A stretch of 13,061 nucleotides of DNA from JBEKLJ01 sp050010255 (GTDB lineage: Bacteria > Acidobacteriota > Terriglobia > Bryobacterales > Bryobacteraceae). The notes under the pieces are model-generated. The model was not told where the DNA came from. It ran no database searches and was given only the letters and a program-made list of their open reading frames with translations. Each line of letters begins with the position of its first letter. The first letter of the stretch is position 1. Where the stretch lies: the NCBI GenBank assembly GCA_050010255.1, contig JBEKLJ010000095.1, forward strand, positions 1-13,061. The letters run 5' to 3'. Shown here piece after piece: positions 1 through 7,850 of this stretch. Made by a program: the position numbers and the translations under genes.

Positions 1-6
1 CAACAG

Positions 7-48
7 GCAAAGCCCGCGCCACAACGCGCAAAGCCCGCGCCACGGCGC
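7..48. repeat. Two tandem 21-bp direct repeats
   Basis: Units 7-27 and 28-48 both begin GCAAAGCCCGCGCCAC and differ at two positions (AA versus GG near the end). A third copy with one mismatch to unit 1 lies far away at 7812-7832, so this is a dispersed repeat family and not a local duplication only. Function unknown. The second unit supplies the left arm of the hairpin at 33-54. Confidence 0.7.
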
Positions 49-66
49 GCGGGCGGGTCTTTTGTC
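33..66 (+). terminator. Terminator-like GC hairpin with T-rich tail
   Basis: GCCCGCGC (33-40) pairs perfectly with GCGCGGGC (47-54) around a 6-nt loop, and is followed by GGGTCTTTTGTCT. This fits an intrinsic terminator for a plus-strand gene lying before the window. The tail is only four consecutive T and the left arm is part of a repeat unit, so it may instead be just the folded form of that repeat. The next gene starts 13 bp further on. Confidence 0.4.
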
Positions 67-78
67 TACAGTGAAGAC

Positions 79-1113
79 ATGCAGGCGATCGATTGGCTTC
101 TCGAAGAGGACAATCCCCCGGTTCGCTACCTGACCTTGAAGCATCTGTTGGGGGCGCCGGAGACGGACCCTGAGCTGGCACGGGCGAAGTCGCGTCTCAT
201 GCGCTACGGCGTCACCCTGGAGATACTCAAGCACGCTGACCGGTTCTGGGGTGACGGCGACAAGGCTTACGAGAAGTACAGGGGCAAGTACTGGCAATTG
301 ATCTTCCTGGGCCAGTTCCTGGCCGATGGGACGGACCCGCGCATCGCCGCGGGGATCGGCGAGATATTGGGCGAGCGCAAGTGGGTGAGCAAAGACGGCC
401 TGCAGTGTCTGACTGCCAACATCCTCGCGGCTCTGACGTGTCTGGGTTACGGGAAGCACCCGGTGGTTCGGCAGGAGCGAGAGGCCTTGGCAGAAAGGGT
501 CGTAAAAAACAGAGGCATCGATTGCAGCGCTATGGCCTATTCCCTGCTGCCCGCGTGCTACATGGCCCAGCCTAAACTGCTCCTCTGTTTTTCGCAGGTG
601 CCTCCGCAGGACCGGACTCCGGTCATGAAGTCCGCGATCAAGCTCCTGGTTGGCCGCATGCTCGAGTACGAAGTCTTCGTGTACGTGCCGGGGAATCAGA
701 GGGAGTGGTTGAGAATTCTGGAGCGCAACCCCGGCCGGGGCGGATTGCCCGCGGGGCAAACCGTGAAACAGTGGGTATCCGATCGGCGGGACCAGTTCCT
801 GGCTGAACGCGGCCCGGGCGCGCCGAAACCCAAGCCAGGGTGGCTGAAGTTCGGCTTCCCGCTGCACTACAATTCGGACATTCTCGAGGCCATGTACGCG
901 CTCGCCGAACTGGGTACTCCCATGTCCGCCGCGCTGGAAAAGCCCCGCAAGGTCATCGAAGAGAAGATGACGCCGGAGGGCAAATGGGTCATGGAGAGTT
1001 CGCTAAACGGCAAGATGTTGGTGGACGTGGAGGCAAAGGGAAAACCGAGCAAATGGCTGACCTACTTCGCGCTCCGCGTGCTCACTCACTTCGGCCGCGC
1101 CGCTTCTGCGTGA
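79..1113 (+). CDS. Uncharacterised all-alpha protein, squalene-cyclase/prenyltransferase-like fold
   Basis: This 344-residue protein opens with AIDWLLEEDNPPVRYLTLKHLL. That matches the opening of the partial protein at 12385 (AIQWLLEGDPSIRWQAMRDLL), so the two are paralogues. The family is often labelled squalene-cyclase- or prenyltransferase-like because it is built from repeated helical pairs rich in Trp and Gly, such as the GKYWQLIFLGQF region near residues 69-80. I see no DxDD motif as in squalene-hopene cyclase and no signal peptide, so enzymatic activity is not supported and it is probably cytoplasmic. ATG 79 has a weak GAAG-type ribosome site (AGTGAAGAC). It converges with the SDR gene across 85 bp where I see no clear terminator. 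Base composition looks somewhat less GC-rich than the priA region (by eye). The coding call is good; function is unknown. Confidence 0.8.
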   Translation: MQAIDWLLEEDNPPVRYLTLKHLLGAPETDPELARAKSRLMRYGVTLEILKHADRFWGDGDKAYEKYRGKYWQLIFLGQFLADGTDPRIAAGIGEILGERKWVSKDGLQCLTANILAALTCLGYGKHPVVRQEREALAERVVKNRGIDCSAMAYSLLPACYMAQPKLLLCFSQVPPQDRTPVMKSAIKLLVGRMLEYEVFVYVPGNQREWLRILERNPGRGGLPAGQTVKQWVSDRRDQFLAERGPGAPKPKPGWLKFGFPLHYNSDILEAMYALAELGTPMSAALEKPRKVIEEKMTPEGKWVMESSLNGKMLVDVEAKGKPSKWLTYFALRVLTHFGRAASA

Positions 1114-1198
1114 GCGCCTAGAGGCAACCGTCGGTCGAGCCGGCGCAGACGACGTTCGTGCCGAGCGGCGGGCGATCCTCCCGGCAACCTACCGGAAC

Positions 1199-2650
1199 TT
1201 AGCCGGCAGCCCAGACCTGGGCAAAGAACGGGTTTCTCCTGGCGATTTCGTCATAGTTCCACGGCGGCGGCAGGCAGCGAGGACACCAGTGGCCGGCCAG
1301 CAGGACGAGGGTGGGACTGGCTTCGAACTCGTGCCCGAAGGCGCACTGCCAGCGGAGCTTCCCCGCCAAGTCGCCCCTGGTCATCCGGGACGACAGGAAC
1401 CGGCCTCCACGGAACTCCGCCGCCGCCTTCATGACATCGACATCGAACTCGGCATGGGGCCGAGCGTCGTCGTAGCCGTGATTGAGCCGAAGTGGCTGAT
1501 TGGACGGCCGCGCAGTGTCCAGTCCGTCCCACCCAGGGATGGACTGCCAGCATTCCCGGGAGCCGAAGAACGCCTCAATCCGGTCGTTCGCACCATGCCG
1601 GATCCAGTACAGAGTGCAGTCCTTCCGATTCGCGAACGGCTCCAGCACGAGCTGGCGGGCCATCTTGAAGACGAAGGGGGGCGTTGAAGCGGGAAGAGCG
1701 GCCAGGATGGGCGCGTGCCTTCTGAAGTAAGCGCCGAAGTCATCGAACGTCTCCCTCCGGAAGTGCAGGAAATCTTCGAGGGAGTCCGAATCTTCGAACC
1801 ACTGCCCGTGGAAGTTCCGAAGAGCGAACCATTTCGGGTCGAACAGGGCTTCCAGGTGCCGCTTGCCCAGGCCGAATGCCGAGAAGGCCGCCAGTAGAAA
1901 CTCGTAGTTCGTGACCCGGCAGCCGGCCCCTCCGCCGATGTTGTAGATGCGTCGCCAGAAGTGCTCCGGGACGTCATCGGCACAGACGTTGGCCAGGAGC
2001 CTGCCCGAGTCCTCGGCGGTGACCCACTCAAACACGCCGCGCAGGGGGATATGGAACATGATCGGGTCCATCCGGGCGGGCTGGGATCGATTGCCGTGGA
2101 GGATCGCCGTCTGGCGCAGCGAGACCCAGTACCTGAGCCCGGATTCGATGACTTCGCGCTCGGCGATGGTCTTGGTGACAGCGTAGCGATCAAAGCGGCT
2201 GATCTTGATCGGATCGCCGGTCCGGCCCCAATGGAGGGGTGGATTGCGGTCTCCCGTCTGCGCTACGGATCCGATGTAAACCAGCTTGATCAGGTCCGGA
2301 TCGGGCTGTGCTTGGATGGCTCGCAGGATATTCCTGATTCCTCCGATGTTGACCCGCTCTGTCCGTTCAGGGTCGCGATCGGCCTGCGGAGATACCATTC
2401 CTCCGACATGGAGCACGTAGTCGGCGCCGGTGATGCCTTTGAGCACATCTTCGTAGTTGGTGAGATCTCCCCAAACGATGGTCAAGTCCGGATCGCCGCT
2501 ATACGCCGACAGGATTCGCCGGTCTCTCTTCGTCGGCAGCACCAGGGCCACGACTCGAAAGCGATCTCTTCTTTCGAGCAGTTGCCTCAATCCCTCGCGC
2601 CCCATGTTCCCCGAAGCACCCGTGATGAACACTGTCTTCCTGCGCATCAC
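1199..2650 (-). CDS. Extended-SDR NAD-dependent epimerase/dehydratase with C-terminal zinc-ribbon
   Basis: This 483-residue protein has two parts. Residues 5-about 310 are an extended short-chain dehydrogenase: the NAD-binding motif TGASGNMG (10-17), an acidic GDL at 61-63, catalytic Ser128 (YIGS), and YAVTK with Tyr156 and Lys160. This fold typically acts on nucleotide sugars or sterol-like substrates; the substrate cannot be read here. After a linker, residues 430-460 hold Cys436, His440, Cys456 and Cys459 (CAFGH and CPRC), a treble-clef/zinc-ribbon-like pattern, then a conserved-looking tail rich in aromatic residues. The start is GTG 2650 with AGAGG six nt upstream; ATG 2647 directly follows and is equally possible. 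It stands alone, convergent with the gene at 79. A 184-bp palindromic element begins 58 bp upstream of the start and may affect its expression. The role of the zinc site is unknown. Confidence 0.88.
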   Translation of the reverse strand: MMRRKTVFITGASGNMGREGLRQLLERRDRFRVVALVLPTKRDRRILSAYSGDPDLTIVWGDLTNYEDVLKGITGADYVLHVGGMVSPQADRDPERTERVNIGGIRNILRAIQAQPDPDLIKLVYIGSVAQTGDRNPPLHWGRTGDPIKISRFDRYAVTKTIAEREVIESGLRYWVSLRQTAILHGNRSQPARMDPIMFHIPLRGVFEWVTAEDSGRLLANVCADDVPEHFWRRIYNIGGGAGCRVTNYEFLLAAFSAFGLGKRHLEALFDPKWFALRNFHGQWFEDSDSLEDFLHFRRETFDDFGAYFRRHAPILAALPASTPPFVFKMARQLVLEPFANRKDCTLYWIRHGANDRIEAFFGSRECWQSIPGWDGLDTARPSNQPLRLNHGYDDARPHAEFDVDVMKAAAEFRGGRFLSSRMTRGDLAGKLRWQCAFGHEFEASPTLVLLAGHWCPRCLPPPWNYDEIARRNPFFAQVWAAG

Positions 2651-2708
2651 CTCAGACCTCTCGTCGTGCTGCCGGCGGTGAACCAGATATCAGGGTCTAT
2701 GTTACGCT

Positions 2709-2892
2709 TAGCCCGATCTTCTCACACGCCTTCGGCTGCGGCTTGCGGGAGGCCGGCATCTTCTCAAGTTGCGCTCGGGGTGAGTCCTCGCCGTACTGTT
2801 CAAGTACGCCTGCGGGCTCACCCCGTCGCGCGCCTTGAATCTACCGGCCTCGCGCGGCGCCTCGCTTCGAACGGTGTGAGAAGATCGGGCTA
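2709..2892. repeat. Complete 184-bp palindromic element (MITE/REP-like)
   Basis: The ends are perfect 19-bp inverted repeats, TAGCCCGATCTTCTCACAC (2709-2727) and its complement (2874-2892). Three further nested complementary pairs lie inside: GAGGCCGG 2749-2756 with 2844-2851, CGGGGTGAG 2776-2784 with 2817-2825, and CGTACT 2792-2797 with 2803-2808 around a 5-nt loop. The whole element can therefore fold into one long interrupted hairpin. A second, broken copy occupies 10908-10948 and 11782-11860. The ends begin TA and finish TA, compatible with a TA target as for IS630/mariner-type MITEs, but no longer duplication is visible. It holds no plausible gene. Confidence 0.85.
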
Positions 2893-3068
2893 GTGCTGGG
2901 GCACTACAGCCTGGAAGGTCTCGGACGAAAACGCCTGCCAATTGGCCGGCGCGTTGGTGACGGCCCAGGGCGCGTCAGGCGACGCGGAGCACGGCGGCCG
3001 CCCGGGATCTCGGTCTTTCCTTGCAATGGCAACCCGCCGGCAATCGGCGCAGACGGTTGACTGGGGCA

Positions 3069-3143
<75 letters not shown>

Positions 3144-3201
3144 TCGGCGGGCAGGACTTCATTATCTCATCTTCGCCGCGGGCAGTCACAATCCGGGCCG
3201 T

Positions 3202-4128
3202 TCACTTGCCTGCTGACTGGATGAGCGATTCGAGCTGTAACTCGGGCACGGCAAAGGAGAGCCGGACCAGGTTGCCCTGGGCGTTGAGCTGGAGCGCTTC
3301 GACGGGAAGCGCCGGCTGCGCGCCCGGCCGCGGCCCGCTCGCCAAGAGCTGCGTCACCAGGAGCCGCAGCAGGATGGCGAGGCTGGCGGCATCCTGGGGG
3401 CTGCGAGTCACGAACTCGGCCGAGAACTTCACGGAGGCGCCGAAGGTGACGCCGCCGCTGGCCAGCCGGATGGAGGGCAGCGCCTCGGCTTTCAGCGTGC
3501 TGCTCGGGGTGCGCCGGGGCAAGCGCTGGATCAACTCGGCGAGGGGCACGGTGGAGACGAACCACGCATCCGCAACCGGGCTCAAGGCCCTGACCTTGCG
3601 AGCGATGACGAGGCTGGGCCCGGCGCCGCGGGTGCGCCGCTCGATGGCCGCCCGGACGCTGGCGGCGTCGCCGTAAACGGCGATCTCCTGGTCGAGGAAC
3701 GCGATGGCCTTCGGCGCTGTCTGCGGGGAGGCCGAGGCGGCCTGGGGAGCGGTGATGACGTCGATGCCCTGGTAGGGGGCGATCACGGCGCCCGCCTGGC
3801 GGGCCAGCTCGGCGATGCGCGGTGGGGCAAAAGACCCGCGGACCAGGACCAGGCGCGTGCCCGAATCGGCGCGGCCGGGCGAGGCGTACAGGATCTCGTT
3901 CAGGTGGTAGCGCGGGTCGAAGCCGCTGGCGTTGACGAAGCTGTCGAAGCCCTGGTCCTGGGAAGCGGAGAACTCGGCCAGCAGGAACTGGCCGAAAGGC
4001 GTCTTCTTCATCCGGGCGATGCTGATGCCGGAGACGAGGCGGGCCTCCGGCATGACCAGCCGGAGCAGGGCTGGGTCGGCGCCGGCCGCGGCGGCGGCCG
4101 TCAACAGAACCAAAGCGAGTCTACGCAT
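3202..4128 (-). CDS. Secreted protein of unknown function
   Basis: ATG 4128 is chosen because AGGTG lies 5 nt upstream (4134-4138) and it places a clean signal peptide at the N-terminus: MRR, then a hydrophobic Leu/Ala core, then a likely cleavage after AGA near residue 17. The same frame is open 20 codons further upstream, but that extension would bury the signal. The mature protein of about 290 residues is alanine- and arginine-rich with alternating beta-like and helical stretches. A segment near the middle reads AIAFLDQEIAVYGDAASVRAAI, a pattern I associate with secreted acidobacterial proteins of unknown role. No catalytic motif, Cys pair or membrane segment is visible after the signal. 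It is likely periplasmic or exported. tRNA-Cys follows on the same strand. The coding call is secure; function not recognised. Confidence 0.8.
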   Translation of the reverse strand: MRRLALVLLTAAAAAGADPALLRLVMPEARLVSGISIARMKKTPFGQFLLAEFSASQDQGFDSFVNASGFDPRYHLNEILYASPGRADSGTRLVLVRGSFAPPRIAELARQAGAVIAPYQGIDVITAPQAASASPQTAPKAIAFLDQEIAVYGDAASVRAAIERRTRGAGPSLVIARKVRALSPVADAWFVSTVPLAELIQRLPRRTPSSTLKAEALPSIRLASGGVTFGASVKFSAEFVTRSPQDAASLAILLRLLVTQLLASGPRPGAQPALPVEALQLNAQGNLVRLSFAVPELQLESLIQSAGK

Positions 4129-4133
4129 CGGTG

Positions 4134-4138
4134 CACCT
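4134..4138 (-). promoter_or_regulatory. Ribosome binding site deciding the 4128 start
   Basis: The minus strand reads AGGTG followed by 5 nt and ATG. This supports the start at 4128 over the longer open frame to 4188. Confidence 0.6.
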
Positions 4139-4191
4139 GACTTCCGGATTGTACCGAGACTGGGGAGGAGCCGTGGGCTGACTGACAACCG

Positions 4192-4215
4192 TAGCCGTGA
4201 ATGAACGTGAACGGA
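4192..4215. repeat. Partial direct copy of the inverted-repeat arm
   Basis: TAGCCGTGAATGAACGTGAA recurs here 30 bp before the left arm of the element at 4221. It matches the first ~20 nt of that arm in the same orientation. It looks like the remnant of a tandem copy or of an imprecise duplication. Confidence 0.65.
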
Positions 4216-4220
4216 GGCAG

Positions 4221-4439
4221 CTAGCCGTGAATGAACGTGAATGGACGTGAATGAAAAATCAAAGGCGTACGGAGCTGTGAGAAAAGCTCAGCTTCCAGCT
4301 TCGAGCTTCCAGACGACGGCGGACAGCTTCGAGCTATCAGCTTCCAGCTTCCAGCTATGAGCTAACAGCTTCCAGCTTCCAGCTTCCAGTAGGAAGCATC
4401 GTCCTTCATTCACGTTTATTCACGTTCATTCACGGCTAG
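4221..4439. repeat. 219-bp inverted-repeat element filling the intergenic gap
   Basis: The arms 4221-4255 and 4405-4439 are complementary at 33 of 35 positions, and both outer ends read CTAG. Each arm is itself a decamer repeat of the type GTGAATGAAC/GTGAATGGAC/GTGAATGAAA. The core holds heptamer repeats (4285-4389). There is no open frame of note. The right arm ends 12 bp from the stop of the GNAT gene, so the priA-GNAT transcript would run into a 35-bp stem. It may end or protect that message, although no T-tract follows. It may be a non-autonomous mobile element; no target duplication is evident. Confidence 0.8.
4285..4389. repeat. Degenerate AGCTTCC-type heptamer tandem repeats
   Basis: About a dozen 7-bp units of AGCTTCC, AGCTTCG, AGCTATC, AGCTATG and AGCTAAC follow one another, interrupted once near 4312-4323 by GACGACGGCGGA. 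The 12-mer AGCTATCAGCTT from this array recurs at 10888-10899, so the array belongs to a dispersed family. AGCT is self-complementary, so single strands could fold in many registers. Confidence 0.8.
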
Positions 4440-4451
4440 GGTTCTGTGGGT

Positions 4452-5237
4452 CTACTTCGAGGCGAAGACGGCGTAGCGGGTCACGGTGCGGTAGCCCATC
4501 CGCTGGTAAAGCAGGTAGCCGGCCTCGCTCGACTGGAGCACGGAGCGCTGGATGGGGCGGATGCGATCGAGCGCGTGCCGCATCACCGCCTCGGCGTAGC
4601 CCTGGCGCTGATGCGCGGGCGGCGTGCCGACGGCGTAGACGCCGGCGACGGAGCCGGTGACGACGGTGGCCGCCGTGGAGACCGGGAGGTCGCCGGCGTA
4701 AGCTACCCATCCCTCGAAGCCGCTCTCCCAGGTGCGCTCGGACTCGTAGATGGCGCGCGCGATCGGGAGCGAAATGCCGAACGCCAGCCACATGATGCGG
4801 GCGAAGTCGGCCCGCGTCGTCGCGTCCCGGACGCGGCGGTACTCGAGCGCAGGCGGCGGCCTGCGGGGCGGCTCGAGCCCGGCGGCCTCCATGCCGGGCA
4901 GCTCCACAACCAGGCGCATATTCCTCTGGTCGAAGACCTCGCCGGCCACGCTTCGCACGCCCTTTTCGAGCCAGCCCTGGCAGACCCAAAACGACCAGGG
5001 AAGTCCGCGCGAGGCGAAGAACGCCGCGGAAGCGCGAATGCGGCGATCGAGCTCGGCGACGCTGGAGACGGGAGAGGTGAGAACAGCGGAATTGTACATC
5101 CCGAACTCGACCGCGGAGGAGGCCAGGCAGACTCCGGGCAGCTCGCTGGTTTCGCCCTCCGGATTGGCGCGCGTGAAGGTGGCGAGGGTGGCGCGCAGGT
5201 TCTCTTCCATGCCCTCGAAGCCGGCCATGGCAGCCAT
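4452..5237 (-). CDS. GNAT-family N-acetyltransferase
   Basis: The 261-residue protein carries a C-terminal GNAT domain (about 130-261). The acetyl-CoA pyrophosphate-binding loop is QRQGYA (210-215) within a strand-loop-helix from about 198 to 222. The following strand and helix SSEAGYLLYQRMGYR (236-250) is typical motif B. The first ~125 residues form a separate N-terminal part with no motif I recognise, possibly a second degenerate GNAT lobe. The protein should transfer an acetyl group from acetyl-CoA to an unidentified amine. ATG 5237 overlaps the priA TGA as TGATG on the minus strand, which indicates translational coupling and one operon. An internal ATG at 5228 is possible. A large inverted repeat begins 12 bp after its stop. 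Confidence 0.88.
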   Translation of the reverse strand: MAAMAGFEGMEENLRATLATFTRANPEGETSELPGVCLASSAVEFGMYNSAVLTSPVSSVAELDRRIRASAAFFASRGLPWSFWVCQGWLEKGVRSVAGEVFDQRNMRLVVELPGMEAAGLEPPRRPPPALEYRRVRDATTRADFARIMWLAFGISLPIARAIYESERTWESGFEGWVAYAGDLPVSTAATVVTGSVAGVYAVGTPPAHQRQGYAEAVMRHALDRIRPIQRSVLQSSEAGYLLYQRMGYRTVTRYAVFASK

Positions 5238-7678
5238 CAGAGCAGACTCAGCGGATCGACGTCAATGATGAGAGCGGTGGCGGGCCACTGGTGATCCGCG
5301 GCAAAGCGCCGCACATCGTCGAGCGCCTGCTTGAGCACCTTGCGGCTGGCGGCCTTGAGGAGGAGCTGGTAGCGGTACTCGCTCTTGAGCCGCGGCACCG
5401 GCGCTTCGGCCGGGCCCAGCACCTTGAGGTGCTCGGGCGGGGGGTCGAGCAGCGCGCCGAGCTCGCCACTCAGGCGCAGCGCGTCCTCGCGGTTCGGGCT
5501 GCGGATGAGCAGCTTGGCCAGCGCGGTGAAGGGCGGGTAGCGCATGAGCCGCCGGAAGTGCAGCTCCTTCTGGTAGAAGGCCTCGTAGTCTTGCGCGGCG
5601 GCGAAGCGGACGGCGTAGTGGTCCGGGTTGATGGTCTGAATGAGAACCAGGCCGGGCCAGTCGCCCCTCCCCGCGCGCCCGGCCACCTGCGTCAGGAGCT
5701 GGAAGGTGCGCTCGCCGGCGCGGAAGTCGGGCAGGCCGAGGCCGGTGTCGGCCGAGACGACGCCCACCAGGGTGACGTTGGGAATGTCGTGGCCCTTGGC
5801 GATCATTTGCGTGCCGACCAGGACGTCGTAAAGGCCATCGCGGAAGCCCGCCAGGATGCTTCCGAACTGGCGCTTGCCGGTGACCGTGTCGCGGTCCATG
5901 CGCGCGATGCGCGCGACCGGAAACAGGCGGTGCAACTCCTCCTCGACGCGCTCGGAGCCGGTGCCGAGGAAGTAAATGTGCTCGCTCGCGCACTTGGGGC
6001 AGCGCGAGGGGACGCGCTCGGCGTAGTTGCAGTAGTGGCAGAGCAGGCGCTGGTCGCGGCGGTGGAAAGTGAGCGTGACGGCGCAGTTGACGCACTGGAT
6101 GCGCTCGCCGCAGGCGCGGCAGGCGACCGAGGTCGAGAAGCCGCGCCGGTTGAGCAGCAGCATGGTCTGCTGGCCCTGTTCCAGGCGCGTGCGAATCTCG
6201 TCCAGGAGGCGCCGGGAGAAGGTGCTCTGCTGGCGGGTCTCCAGGAACTCCAGGCGCATATCGATGACCTGGACGGCGGGCAGCGGGCGCTGCTCGATGC
6301 GCTCGGGCAGGACGAGCAGGCGGTACTTGCCGCGCTCGGCGTTGAAGCGGCTTTCCAGGCTGGGCGTGGCCGAGCCGAGGAGCACGCAGGCGCCCGCGGC
6401 CTGGGCGCGCACAACGGCCACGTCGCGGCCATGGTAGCGCGGGGTCTCCTCCTGCTTGTAGCTGGAGTCGTGCTCCTCGTCCACGACGATGAGGCCCAGG
6501 TTCTCGACCGGCGCGAAGACGCCCGAGCGCGTGCCGACGACGACGCCGGCGGCGCCGGAGCGGATGCGCCGCCATTGCTCGGCGCGCTCGGCGCCGCCGA
6601 AGGCCGAGTGCAGGATGGCGACGCGGTTACCAAAGCGGTGGAAGAACTGGCCGGCCATGGCCGGGGTGAGCGCGATCTCGGGGACCAGCATCAGGGCGCC
6701 GCGGCCGAGGGCCAGCGTGGCCTCGATGGCGCTCAGATAGACCTCGGTTTTGCCGGAGCCGGTGACGCCCTGGAGCAGGAAAGCGCGGAATTGCCCGGCC
6801 CGGAGGGCGGCCAGGATTTCGTCGAAGGCGAGCTGCTGGTGCGGGTTGAGCACGTGCGGGGGGCGCGCGTGCGCCGTCGAGACGGGGGTGAGCTCGGCCG
6901 AGAGAGTGAGAATGCCGCGGCGCGCCAGGGCGCGGGCGGCCTCGCCGGCGTTCTTGACGGCGGCCTCGACGTCTTTGAGATTGTGCGAGCCGGGATGGAG
7001 CTCCAGATAGGCCAGCAGCTCGCGCTCGGCCTTCCTGAGCTTGCCTTCGGGCTTCGGGCCGGCCGCCTCGAGGCGCAGTTTGGCCGACGGCGCCCGCAGC
7101 GGGTCGCGGAAGGAGTCCACGTCCTCGACGGCGACGAAGCCGCGCTTCTCGAGGCTGCGCAGCAGGCGGACGGCTTGCGGGAGCTTCTTGGCCAGGTAGG
7201 GCGCCGAGAGCGCGCGGAATTCGAGCAGGTGCATGAGCTGGACGGCCGGGTCTTCGGCCGATTCGGCCAGGCTGAGCTGGCGGAGCGCGTCGCGGCCCTT
7301 CTCGGTGAGCGAGTAGACCTTACCGTGGCGCAGCGGACCGCCCAGCGGCGCCATGGCCCGCAGGGTCTCGCCCAGCGGGGCGCTGTAGTAGCCTGCGATC
7401 CAGCGCCCCAGCGAGAGCAGGGCTGCGGTGAGGGCCGGCTCGTCGTCGAGCAGCCGCAGGGCCTCGCGCGCGGCGCCTTCGGGCGGCTGGTTGTGGCAGC
7501 GGAGCACGAACCCGGTGAGCTTGCGCGCGCCAAAGGGCACCAGCAGGCGGCATCCCGGCTGCACGCGGTGGCGCAGCGTCTCCGGGAGCAGGTAGGTGAA
7601 GGGGCGGTCGAGCGGCACGGGCAGGCTGACGTCGCAGTACGCGGGGGAGAGTTCGTCGGGTGCCGGAGGTTCCGTCAT
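5237..7678 (-). CDS. priA: Primosomal protein N', replication-restart helicase PriA
   Basis: PriA is the 3'-5' DNA helicase that recognises stalled forks and starts primosome reassembly. The 813-residue protein shows the family order. An N-terminal DNA-binding region starts near residue 14 (DVSLPVPLDRPFTYLLP), followed by a winged-helix part. Walker A is GVTGSGKT (304-311) and Walker B is DEEH (400-403), followed by the aromatic-rich loop SSYKQEETPRYHGRD. Eight zinc-binding cysteines lie at 520, 523, 529, 532, 547, 550, 560 and 563, then GTGSERVEEEL and motif VI QVAGRAGRG (664-672). Length is slightly above the E. coli protein (732). ATG 7678 is chosen because the homologous sequence begins just after it, although its ribosome site is weak. 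The frame is open to 7783, but that part overlaps repeat-like DNA. The stop overlaps the GNAT start by one base. Confidence 0.97.
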   Translation of the reverse strand: MTEPPAPDELSPAYCDVSLPVPLDRPFTYLLPETLRHRVQPGCRLLVPFGARKLTGFVLRCHNQPPEGAAREALRLLDDEPALTAALLSLGRWIAGYYSAPLGETLRAMAPLGGPLRHGKVYSLTEKGRDALRQLSLAESAEDPAVQLMHLLEFRALSAPYLAKKLPQAVRLLRSLEKRGFVAVEDVDSFRDPLRAPSAKLRLEAAGPKPEGKLRKAERELLAYLELHPGSHNLKDVEAAVKNAGEAARALARRGILTLSAELTPVSTAHARPPHVLNPHQQLAFDEILAALRAGQFRAFLLQGVTGSGKTEVYLSAIEATLALGRGALMLVPEIALTPAMAGQFFHRFGNRVAILHSAFGGAERAEQWRRIRSGAAGVVVGTRSGVFAPVENLGLIVVDEEHDSSYKQEETPRYHGRDVAVVRAQAAGACVLLGSATPSLESRFNAERGKYRLLVLPERIEQRPLPAVQVIDMRLEFLETRQQSTFSRRLLDEIRTRLEQGQQTMLLLNRRGFSTSVACRACGERIQCVNCAVTLTFHRRDQRLLCHYCNYAERVPSRCPKCASEHIYFLGTGSERVEEELHRLFPVARIARMDRDTVTGKRQFGSILAGFRDGLYDVLVGTQMIAKGHDIPNVTLVGVVSADTGLGLPDFRAGERTFQLLTQVAGRAGRGDWPGLVLIQTINPDHYAVRFAAAQDYEAFYQKELHFRRLMRYPPFTALAKLLIRSPNREDALRLSGELGALLDPPPEHLKVLGPAEAPVPRLKSEYRYQLLLKAASRKVLKQALDDVRRFAADHQWPATALIIDVDPLSLL

Positions 7679-7759
7679 CGAGGCGTGTTCCCGCTCCACG
7701 AGGAGATAGCGAGCTTCTCTATCGTAGCCCGGATTGCGGCGCCGGCCCGGGTGAGCAGA

Positions 7760-7777
7760 CGTCGGCTGAAGCCGACG
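7760..7777. other. Perfect 8-bp stem hairpin between the PAS gene and priA
   Basis: CGTCGGCT, GA, AGCCGACG form a near-palindrome in the 172-bp gap. No T-run follows on either strand, so it is not a standard terminator. It could mark the 3' end of the GT28-xylB-PAS transcript or be a fragment of an intergenic repeat, since a member of the 21-bp repeat family lies 35 bp away. Confidence 0.5.
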
Positions 7778-7811
7778 CTGCAAGCTGTCCGATTGCGGAT
7801 GCCAAACGACG

Positions 7812-7832
7812 GCAAAGCTCGCGCCACAACGC
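7812..7832. repeat. Third copy of the 21-bp GCAAAGC repeat
   Basis: This copy matches the unit at 7-27 in 20 of 21 positions (C to T at the eighth base), in the same orientation relative to the window. It sits between the PAS gene stop and priA. There is no evidence of function. Confidence 0.65.
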
Positions 7833-7850
7833 GGCGCCGGGCGGCAGACC

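Noticed and set aside
1114..1198. Shared terminator between the convergent genes
   Set aside because: Only short GC inverted pairs, no T-rich tail on either strand.
1961..2893. Plus-strand open frame opposite the SDR gene running through the palindromic element
   Set aside because: The N-terminal two thirds mirror the SDR; the C-terminal part is translation of repeat DNA, which recurs in the broken copy.
4285..4389. CRISPR-like array
   Set aside because: The units are 7 bp with no spacers; this is a simple degenerate tandem repeat.
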